DNA of 64,000 bases from Actinomycetota bacterium (GTDB taxonomy: Bacteria; Actinomycetota; Actinomycetes; Nanopelagicales; Nanopelagicaceae), in assembly GCA_016870715.1 (NCBI GenBank), contig VGAL01000003.1, forward strand, positions 1 to 64,000. Direction: 5' to 3'. Both the position numbers and the translations under genes were made by a program. Under the pieces are notes generated by a model that was not told where the DNA came from, ran no database searches, and worked only from the letters and a program-made list of their open reading frames with translations. Of this stretch, positions 57,736-64,000 are shown in pieces. The number at the start of each line of letters is the position of its first letter. Position 1 is the first letter of the stretch.

Positions 57736-58151
57736 AATCGAATTCGAGCTTTCGTCTGACCAAGTACTTTCACGCCTTCGCATAGCGCCGTAACTTCTAC
57801 GGTAACTTCAGACTCACTTACCTCTCCCACCCGTCCGGAGAAAGTAATCGTGGTGTCACGGTCAGAAGTAACCACGACAGGCTTAGTGAACCTCGTAGAA
57901 AATTCCACTACATCTTTATCTGAACCAACCCAAAGACGGACCCAAAGACGGATGGCCTCTCCGGCGAGCGCCATTGTGTACATCCCATGTGCAATGACAT
58001 TTGGTAGCCCAACAGATTTAGCAAATTCTTCATCTAAATGAATTGGATTGTGGTCTCCACTTGCCATCGCATATGCGCGTAATTTTTCTCTGTTCACCGT
58101 CATAGTTTGTTCGGGAAGTTCCTGTCCCGATTGGAAACTGGTAATAATCAT
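57732..58151 (-). CDS. MaoC-like dehydratase (HadB-like)
   Basis: YAMASGDHNPIHLDEEFAKSVGLPNVIAHGMYTMAL hot-dog hydratase motif. Confidence 0.88.
   Translation of the reverse strand: MIITSFQSGQELPEQTMTVNREKLRAYAMASGDHNPIHLDEEFAKSVGLPNVIAHGMYTMALAGEAIRLWVRLWVGSDKDVVEFSTRFTKPVVVTSDRDTTITFSGRVGEVSESEVTVEVTALCEGVKVLGQTKARIRL
57929..57952. repeat. Perfect 12-bp tandem duplication within the HadB-like gene
   Basis: CCCAAAGACGGA x2, producing RLWVRLWV. Confidence 0.95.
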
Positions 58152-58549
58152 GATTGTTCACCCCGAAAAACAAGAGTGGACCAAGTTGATGAGAGTAGTA
58201 CTCCCGTCACAGCATCAGAGAAATCTGTCCTGATGGAGATGAATTCATTTCCAGCAAGGCTCTTATAACTTTCAATCTCGCTTACTGAAAGCAATTCATC
58301 TCCTGCGGCAAATGGACGATGGTGCAGGAACCTCTGATCACCATGAACCACTCGCGACCAATCAAATCCCAAGGTTGGGAGGAATTCTTCGGCGGCCTTA
58401 ACTGAGAACACGATCAGGTAGGTGGGTGGAGCGCTTCCAGGTTCGGCGCCAATGGCTCTAGCAAATACATCGAGCGAATCAGCGGTGATTTTATTTCGAA
58501 GCGAAGATGAAAATCGGCGCCCGATTAATTCGGGGCCGTGCACTGCCAT
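58148..58549 (-). CDS. MaoC N-terminal domain dehydratase-like protein (HadA-like)
   Basis: HGPELIGRRFSSSLRNKITADSLDVFARAIGA... HGDQRFLHHRPFAAGDEL; overlaps the HadB-like gene. Confidence 0.82.
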   Translation of the reverse strand: MAVHGPELIGRRFSSSLRNKITADSLDVFARAIGAEPGSAPPTYLIVFSVKAAEEFLPTLGFDWSRVVHGDQRFLHHRPFAAGDELLSVSEIESYKSLAGNEFISIRTDFSDAVTGVLLSSTWSTLVFRGEQS

Positions 58550-58552
58550 GGA

Positions 58553-58723
58553 TTAACGGCTCTCCCGATGGAGCGTGCTCGCCTTGCACCGTGGGCAGAA
58601 TTTCTTCATCTCGAGCCGGTCCGGATCGTTGCGACGATTCTTCTTGGTTATGTAGTTGCGCTCTTTGCACTCCACGCAGGCCATAGTGATCTTTGGGCGG
58701 ATATCCGCGCTCTTGCTGGCCAT
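58553..58723 (-). CDS. rpmG: 50S ribosomal protein L33 (C+ type)
   Basis: Manual reverse translation [56 protein letters not shown] (56 aa); below the ORF-track cutoff. Confidence 0.96.
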   Translation of the reverse strand: MASKSADIRPKITMACVECKERNYITKKNRRNDPDRLEMKKFCPRCKASTLHRESR

Positions 58724-58791
58724 CGTCGTACTCCTTATATAAGTAATGTGCGGGAGGAAGGCTACCTGCTAGCCCACCTCTTTCGGAAATC

Positions 58792-58868
58792 TGGTAGCGG
58801 AGGCCGGATTTGAACCGGCGACACAGCGATTATGAGCCGCTTGCTCTACCAAGCTGAGCTACCCCGCC
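58792..58868 (-). tRNA. tRNA-Met (CAT), CCA encoded
   Basis: GGCGGGGTAGCTCAGCTTGGTAGAGCAAGCGGCTCATAATCGCTGTGTCGCCGGTTCAAATCCGGCCTCCGCTACCA. Confidence 0.95.
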
Positions 58869-58869
58869 G

Positions 58870-58942
58870 AGCCCCCCAACGGAATCGAACCGTTGACCTT
58901 TTCCTTACCATGGAAACGCTCTACCTACTGAGCTAGGGGGGC
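58870..58942 (-). tRNA. tRNA-Thr (GGT)
   Basis: GCCCCCCTAGCTCAGTAGGTAGAGCGTTTCCATGGTAAGGAAAAGGTCAACGGTTCGATTCCGTTGGGGGGCT; GGT anticodon. Confidence 0.95.
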
Positions 58943-58966
58943 AGTACTGAAGGGGAAAAGGGTACC

Positions 58967-60283
58967 TCAGTTTGAGGCCGGTCGCTCCAACATCTCCGTC
59001 ACAAGCGCTGCGATGGCTGAGCGCTCGCTACGTACCAGGGTCACATGGGCAAAGAGTGGATCGCCTTTGAGAGCTTCGATCACTGCAACCACTCCGTCAT
59101 GCCGACCTACGCGCAAGTTATCTCGCTGCGCCACATCATGCGTAAGGACAACGCGCGAACCCTGACCAATTCGTGAGAGCACAGTTAGGAGGACGCCGCG
59201 TTCTAGCGATTGCGCTTCATCGACAATCACAAATGAATCATGGAGTGAGCGACCACGAATATGAGTCAGTGGAAGAACCTCAATCAGTCCGCGCGCCATA
59301 ATCTCTTCGATAACATGTTGACTAACAAGAGCGCCCAACGTGTCGAATACTGCTTGTGCCCACGGTGACATCTTCTCGCCCTCACTACCAGGGAGGTATC
59401 CGAGTTCTTGACCACCAACTGGATAGAGCGGCCTGAAGATGATGATCTTCTTATGCAATCTTCGTTCCATCACCGCTTCAAGCCCTGCACAAATTGCTAG
59501 CGCACTCTTGCCAGTGCCGGCGCGACCACCGAGTGAAACGATGCCAATTTCGTTATCGAGCAATAGGTCAAGCGCGATTCGCTGCTCAGCGCTTCTTCCG
59601 TGAAGTCCGAATGCATCTCGATCGCCACGAACCAGTCTTAATTTGCGATCGTGTGTGATTCGGGCTAATGCACTCCCCTTATTCGAGTGGATTACGACAC
59701 CAGTGTGCACCGGCAGGTCCTTGATCTCATCACAGACAACTTGTTCGCTCTGATAGAGCTGATCGACAACTTCTGACGCGAGCGTCATTTCGGTGATTCC
59801 AGTCCATCCACTACTTACTGCAAGTTCTGCTCGATATTCTTCAGCGACTATTCCCACCGCCGATGCTTTAACTCTTAGAGGCAAATCTTTAGTAACGAGT
59901 ACAACCTCTCGCCCATCACGTTTCAAATTTCGTGCAACAGCAAGGACCCGCGAATCATTCGTTCCATCTCGAAAGAAACTTGATGGCAGCCCAGTACTAT
60001 CACTGTGATTCAATTCCACGGTGAACGTTCCACCACTTTCATTAATCATCATTGGAGCATCAAGGCGCCCGTGTTCAACCCGCAAATCATCCAGGCTCCT
60101 GAGCGCAGCACGAGCAAAATATCCAAGCTCCGGATGGTCTCGTTTACTCTCTAATTCAGAGATGACAACAATCGGCAGTACAACTTCATGTTCGTCAAAG
60201 CGATGGAGGGCCGCTGGATCAGCGAGTAAGACGCTGGTATCTAGTACATAAGTCTTTCGAGTGTTGCCCGTCTCACCTGGCAC
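58967..60283 (-). CDS. PIN-domain/PhoH-family ATPase (PhoH2-like)
   Basis: N-terminal PIN ([13 protein letters not shown]...[16 protein letters not shown]), C-terminal PhoH ([38 protein letters not shown]). Confidence 0.92.
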   Translation of the reverse strand: MPGETGNTRKTYVLDTSVLLADPAALHRFDEHEVVLPIVVISELESKRDHPELGYFARAALRSLDDLRVEHGRLDAPMMINESGGTFTVELNHSDSTGLPSSFFRDGTNDSRVLAVARNLKRDGREVVLVTKDLPLRVKASAVGIVAEEYRAELAVSSGWTGITEMTLASEVVDQLYQSEQVVCDEIKDLPVHTGVVIHSNKGSALARITHDRKLRLVRGDRDAFGLHGRSAEQRIALDLLLDNEIGIVSLGGRAGTGKSALAICAGLEAVMERRLHKKIIIFRPLYPVGGQELGYLPGSEGEKMSPWAQAVFDTLGALVSQHVIEEIMARGLIEVLPLTHIRGRSLHDSFVIVDEAQSLERGVLLTVLSRIGQGSRVVLTHDVAQRDNLRVGRHDGVVAVIEALKGDPLFAHVTLVRSERSAIAALVTEMLERPASN

Positions 60284-60328
60284 GGTATGTAATCTAGAAC
60301 TGTCGGCAGGGGTAACTGCTACGACACG

Positions 60329-61105
60329 CTATCGGCCAAAGCGACGATTTCGTTGGGCATAAGCCCTTAGCGCACGGAGGAAATCTAGGCGACGGAAATC
60401 TGGCCAAAACGCTTCGCAGAAGTAGAACTCAGAGTGGGCGCTCTGCCAGAGCAAGAATCCTGAGAGACGCTGTTCACCGGAAGTTCTTATGACAAGGTCC
60501 GGGTCGGGCTGACCTGCCGTGTATAAGTGTCGAGAGATCTCCTCCATCGTTAACTTATCTATTGCCGATTCAAGGTTCTCGCCCCTGTGAAGGTTCTCGC
60601 TAAGTAACTGTCGAACTGCGTCGGTGATCTCGCGTCTTCCGCCATAACCAATCGCGAGATTCACCGCTAGCTCTTCTCGTTTCGGACTCTTTGTGACTGC
60701 ATCCTTTAGGCGCACATTCAACCACTCAGGTAACAACTCTGTAGCGCCCATAAAATGTAATTTCCAACGACCGAACTTAGAGAGCGCCTCAACTGTTTCT
60801 GCGATGATTTCGAGAAGTGGTTCCAACTCACTTTTCTCTCGGGTGAGATTATCTGTTGAGAGCATCCACAAAGTAACAACTCTGACTTTTGATTCCTCGC
60901 ACCAGGTAAGAAAATCGATAATCTTTCGAGCACCGGCGCTGTGTCCACTTTTAGAAGAAGCGAGGTTTGCTTTAGCCCAGCGGCGATTACCATCGAGAAT
61001 TACCCCAACGTGTTTAGGTGTCGCCTCAGAATCGAGTTTTCGAAAGAGTCGAGCTTCGTAAAGCGGATAGATGATGCTCTTTACAATACTTTTTATCAAT
61101 CGCAT
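60329..61105 (-). CDS. uppS: Isoprenyl transferase (cis-prenyltransferase family)
   Basis: HVGVILDGNRRWAKAN, AIGYGGRREITDAVR, PDPDLVIRTSGEQRLSGFLLWQSAHSEFYF. Confidence 0.94.
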   Translation of the reverse strand: MRLIKSIVKSIIYPLYEARLFRKLDSEATPKHVGVILDGNRRWAKANLASSKSGHSAGARKIIDFLTWCEESKVRVVTLWMLSTDNLTREKSELEPLLEIIAETVEALSKFGRWKLHFMGATELLPEWLNVRLKDAVTKSPKREELAVNLAIGYGGRREITDAVRQLLSENLHRGENLESAIDKLTMEEISRHLYTAGQPDPDLVIRTSGEQRLSGFLLWQSAHSEFYFCEAFWPDFRRLDFLRALRAYAQRNRRFGR

Positions 61106-61110
61106 GGGCT

Positions 61111-61416
61111 TTACAGATTCTGGGCTAATTTCTGGGCTTTACGCTCTGTGATGAATGACGCGATGGGAAGTGTGCCGGCAAGAGTAAAGAGAATTACTCG
61201 TTTGATTTGCCAACCTGCTCGAACTGCAAGATTGACTGTTGCTAATACATACAGCGCATACACATAACCATGAACAATTGGGATCCAGAGGACTTTTTCT
61301 TCGATACTGGGCAGATTAAGTAGATATTTGACTGGCAATTCAATAAACCAAAGGAGAAGCGACATGATTCCCGCGGCCACACTCATAATGCGATATCTAG
61401 TCAGGACTGAAGGCAT
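61111..61416 (-). CDS. DUF3817 membrane protein
   Basis: YRIMSVAAGIMSLLLWFIELPVKYLLN...WIPIVHGYVYALYVLATVNLAVRAGW, typical of actinobacterial DUF3817. Confidence 0.8.
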   Translation of the reverse strand: MPSVLTRYRIMSVAAGIMSLLLWFIELPVKYLLNLPSIEEKVLWIPIVHGYVYALYVLATVNLAVRAGWQIKRVILFTLAGTLPIASFITERKAQKLAQNL

Positions 61417-61425
61417 AACTTAATC

Positions 61426-62106
61426 CTAGCTCTGAGATTCACTCTTGGATCGAATTAATGGTAGCGCCAGCGCCAATAACGCCATTAGCCACCAGACGAC
61501 CACATAGGAGATATGTTGCCAATAGAAGCCAGAAACTTTGATTACTGGAATCGGAGACGGAACTCTCTCAATCTCTATCTCAGGCTGCTCACTTTGAGCA
61601 ATGATGTATCCATCAAAGAAATCAGAGCCGAACTCCGAGAGCAGAAGCGCTGAATCGATTCGAGGCAAGAAACCTGATTTCACCTCGCCATATTTATTAT
61701 TAATCTGACTTGGCATTAGTCGTCCGACTACTTGAATTGACTCTCTTGAAATCGGGAGCGAGTCTGCACTTATGCCGCGTACGATTGCAATTTTTCCAGA
61801 ACCTTCAACTTGGAGTACGCCCACTAACCACGTACCTACTTTGCCATTCACATCCTCTTGATTAGGGGCTTGCAGATTGGACAGATATGTACCTCTAACT
61901 TGCACGATACGACTAAGCGCATCGTTACTCAAAGATTCGTTAGGTTGTGCAACCGATAACAACGCTACTGTTGCTCGCTCAGCCTGTGGTTTCGAGATTT
62001 CTTGCATCAACTGAGCCTTGTCGAGTTGCCATAAACCAAGTCTGAAAAAAATTACCGCGAAAAAAATAGCAACTACTACTACTCCGATTTTCTGACGATT
62101 AATCAC
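61426..62106 (-). CDS. SURF1-family protein
   Basis: FFRLGLWQLDKAQLMQEI, VQVRGTYL...TWLVGVLQV, PSPIPVIKVSGFYWQHISYVVVWWLMALLAL; N- and C-terminal TM. Confidence 0.82.
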   Translation of the reverse strand: MINRQKIGVVVVAIFFAVIFFRLGLWQLDKAQLMQEISKPQAERATVALLSVAQPNESLSNDALSRIVQVRGTYLSNLQAPNQEDVNGKVGTWLVGVLQVEGSGKIAIVRGISADSLPISRESIQVVGRLMPSQINNKYGEVKSGFLPRIDSALLLSEFGSDFFDGYIIAQSEQPEIEIERVPSPIPVIKVSGFYWQHISYVVVWWLMALLALALPLIRSKSESQS

Positions 62107-62114
62107 AACAAGCG

Positions 62115-62264
62115 CTATTTATCATTCTCGCGATTGGGATCCAGTTTCTGTATTCGCTTATAGCCACTCCGGATCACAAGTCCCACTGCAACAAAGAGCA
62201 AAAAGACCACAATCGACCCCACAGTTCCAGGATTGACGATTTCAGGATCAGGAATGGCGGCCAT
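62115..62264 (-). CDS. Small single-TM protein
   Basis: MAAIPDPEIVNPGTVGSIVVFLLFVAVGLVIRSGYKRIQKLDPNRENDK; upstream part of the listed ORF overlaps the divergent gene. Confidence 0.7.
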   Translation of the reverse strand: MAAIPDPEIVNPGTVGSIVVFLLFVAVGLVIRSGYKRIQKLDPNRENDK

Positions 62265-62281
62265 AGGCAATAATCTACCCG
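62264..62281. promoter_or_regulatory. Candidate overlapping bidirectional leaderless promoter
   Basis: 16-bp gap between divergent starts: CAT-aggcaaTAATCTAccc-GTG; + TAATCT and - TAGATT both fit TANNNT -10 boxes. Confidence 0.5.
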
Positions 62282-62643
62282 TGAGCCCTTCAAAAGGTCG
62301 AATCAAAAGCCTTCTTCTGGCTGCGCTCTTCGCCCTATTTCTGGCAGGAATGAGCATTGCTGGTTTTCGTTTCGCAAATCCAGAGATCCGCTCTGATTTG
62401 GTCGCGTTCACAATCGATTCTGAAAATCAAACCACGATTCGATTCCTGATTACTCGAAAGAATCCGGCAAACCCGATTACCTGCAGAGTGATAGCACGTG
62501 ATTTCAGCACTGCAATAGTGGGTGACCGATTCGTTGAGATCGGTCCCGCAACCCAAAAACGGCTTGAGCTAAAAGAGGCGATTCCTACCCGTTCACGGGC
62601 CGTTACTGCCTCTGTCGTGCGGTGCTTACCAAAAGATAGGTAA
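62281..62643 (+). CDS. DUF4307-type single-TM protein
   Basis: Single N-terminal TM (SLLLAALFALFLAGMSIAGFRF), position upstream of greA; GTG 62281 start. Confidence 0.75.
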   Translation: MSPSKGRIKSLLLAALFALFLAGMSIAGFRFANPEIRSDLVAFTIDSENQTTIRFLITRKNPANPITCRVIARDFSTAIVGDRFVEIGPATQKRLELKEAIPTRSRAVTASVVRCLPKDR

Positions 62644-62655
62644 ACTTCACCAATC

Positions 62656-63138
62656 ATGAGTACCTCAAAAACTTGGCTAACCCAAGAGGCATACGACCGC
62701 CTCAAGGAGGAGTTAACCCACATCTCGACAAAAGGGCGCGAAGAGATTGTCGCCCGAATTGCCGCTGCTCGAGAGGAGGGCGACCTTAAAGAAAACGGTG
62801 GCTATCACGCAGCGCGGGAAGAACAAGGAAAATTAGAGGCGCGGATTCGCCAGCTCACTGCGATGCTTGAGAATGCTGAAGTGGGAAGTGCCCCTGTTGG
62901 AGATATGGAAGTTGTTTCATTGGGTTCGATGGTGACCGTAGAGATGGCTGGAGATACCATCGAATTTCTCTTGGGTTCAAGAGAGATTGGCGCCGAGAAT
63001 GTAAAAGTCTTCAGCGAAAAGTCTCCGCTGGGAAGCGCCGTACTGGGAAATAAAATCGGCGAGAGCGTGGATTATCTGCTACCTAATGGGAAGAGTAATA
63101 GCGTAAAGATTCTTTCAGTCAAACCATATTCCGGTTAA
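62656..63138 (+). CDS. greA: Transcription elongation factor GreA
   Basis: TWLTQEAYDRLKEELTHISTKGREEIVARIAAAREEGDLKENGGYHAAREEQGKLEARIRQL. Confidence 0.96.
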   Translation: MSTSKTWLTQEAYDRLKEELTHISTKGREEIVARIAAAREEGDLKENGGYHAAREEQGKLEARIRQLTAMLENAEVGSAPVGDMEVVSLGSMVTVEMAGDTIEFLLGSREIGAENVKVFSEKSPLGSAVLGNKIGESVDYLLPNGKSNSVKILSVKPYSG

Positions 63139-63146
63139 GTTCCGAT

Positions 63147-63938
63147 TTATTTGGGCGTTACGTTCTTGTATTTTCGGACGCTCAAAGGAATAAATATCGC
63201 CATTAACAAACCAATGTAAATCAGAGACATAATCAATGGATTTTGTGACGGAAATGAATTTGCCGTCACACCAAATATCGGTTCTAAGCCAAAAAGATCA
63301 CGTACACCCGCAACCATCGTGGAAACTGGATTCCATTCAGCAACATATTGCAGAGGCCTTGGCATTCCAGTAGTTGGCGCGAATGCATTACTTAAGAAGG
63401 TCATTGGGAAGACGAAGAGGAAGACTGCGCTATTAGCCACGCGACTATCTCGCACTGAAAGGCCAACGAGAACGCCCATCCACGACATGGCATATCCAAA
63501 AATCAATAGGAATAGGAAACCGGCAAATACTTCGAAGAGACTTGAGCTTGGTCGCCACCCCACGAGTAACCCAGTAAATGCCATAACTATAAGAACGACA
63601 ACATTGAGCGTGGCATCTCCAAGAGTTCTTCCCACAACAACAGCCGATCGAGAAATTGGCAAGGATCGGAAGCGGTCAATAAGACCTTTTTGCATATCTT
63701 CGGCCAAGCCAAGCGCCGTGCTCGCCACGGTAAATGCGACAGTTTGGACGAATATTCCCGGCATCAGGAGTTGTACGTAATCGACACCTGGAGTGTTGAT
63801 CGCTCCCCCGAAGACATATCTAAATAAAAGCACGAACATCACCGGTTGAATAGTCGAGAAAATCAAGACCTCAGGAACCCGTAGCAATTGGAGGAGTTGG
63901 CGCTTAGTGATAACGAGCGCATCTCTCATGGCATTCAT
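63147..63938 (-). CDS. ABC-2 type transporter permease (DrrB-like)
   Basis: MRDALVITKRQLLQLLRVPEVLIFSTIQPVMFVLLFRYVFGGAI; six-TM ABC-2 pattern, PMTFLSNAFAPTTGMPRPLQYVAEWNPVS. Confidence 0.92.
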   Translation of the reverse strand: MNAMRDALVITKRQLLQLLRVPEVLIFSTIQPVMFVLLFRYVFGGAINTPGVDYVQLLMPGIFVQTVAFTVASTALGLAEDMQKGLIDRFRSLPISRSAVVVGRTLGDATLNVVVLIVMAFTGLLVGWRPSSSLFEVFAGFLFLLIFGYAMSWMGVLVGLSVRDSRVANSAVFLFVFPMTFLSNAFAPTTGMPRPLQYVAEWNPVSTMVAGVRDLFGLEPIFGVTANSFPSQNPLIMSLIYIGLLMAIFIPLSVRKYKNVTPK

Positions 63939-64000
63939 CGCTTCCCCCGCTTCGATTTAGCTCCAACTACTTCCTCGATTTGTTCCTCTGCTACATGGCC
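63935..64000 (-). CDS. Upstream ORF C-terminus, probably the partner ABC ATPase (partial)
   Basis: Reverse frame ends GHVAEEQIEEVVGAKSKRGKR-stop with ATGA overlap to the permease start; identity inferred from context only. Confidence 0.5.
   Translation of the reverse strand, partial: GHVAEEQIEEVVGAKSKRGKR

Overview
This window is a compact actinobacterial chromosome segment; gene content and compactness suggest a streamlined, possibly acI/Nanopelagicales-like organism, but taxonomy is inferred only. Most genes lie on the minus strand. In minus-strand order, the core is secE-nusG-rplKA-rplJL-rpoBC-rpsLG-fusA-tuf, then S10-spc-alpha, truA, rplM-rpsI, glmM-glmS, a PAP2 gene, acpS-alr, a liv-type ABC transporter with a secreted alpha/beta hydrolase, the t6A genes tsaE / tsaB-rimI / tsaD, groES-groEL, a whiB / MerR-B12 divergent pair, and guaB-guaB3-guaA (guaA truncated by the window edge). 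The right side carries tRNA-Trp, an aminotransferase, murB, a GT2-like gene, MaoC-like hadB/hadA, rpmG, tRNA-Met, tRNA-Thr, PIN-PhoH, a prenyl transferase, DUF3817, SURF1, DUF4307, greA and an ABC-2 exporter. I see no CRISPR array, prophage, transposon or obvious defence island. The best leads are: a CarH-like B12 photoreceptor regulator divergent from whiB; an IMPDH without its CBS (Bateman) domain beside a GuaB3 without the catalytic-loop Cys; a probable secreted-hydrolase plus ABC-uptake operon with a non-lipoprotein binding protein; low-complexity tails on L17 and NusG; candidate RNA control elements before rplJ and rpoB; and a 16-bp bidirectional, apparently leaderless promoter.
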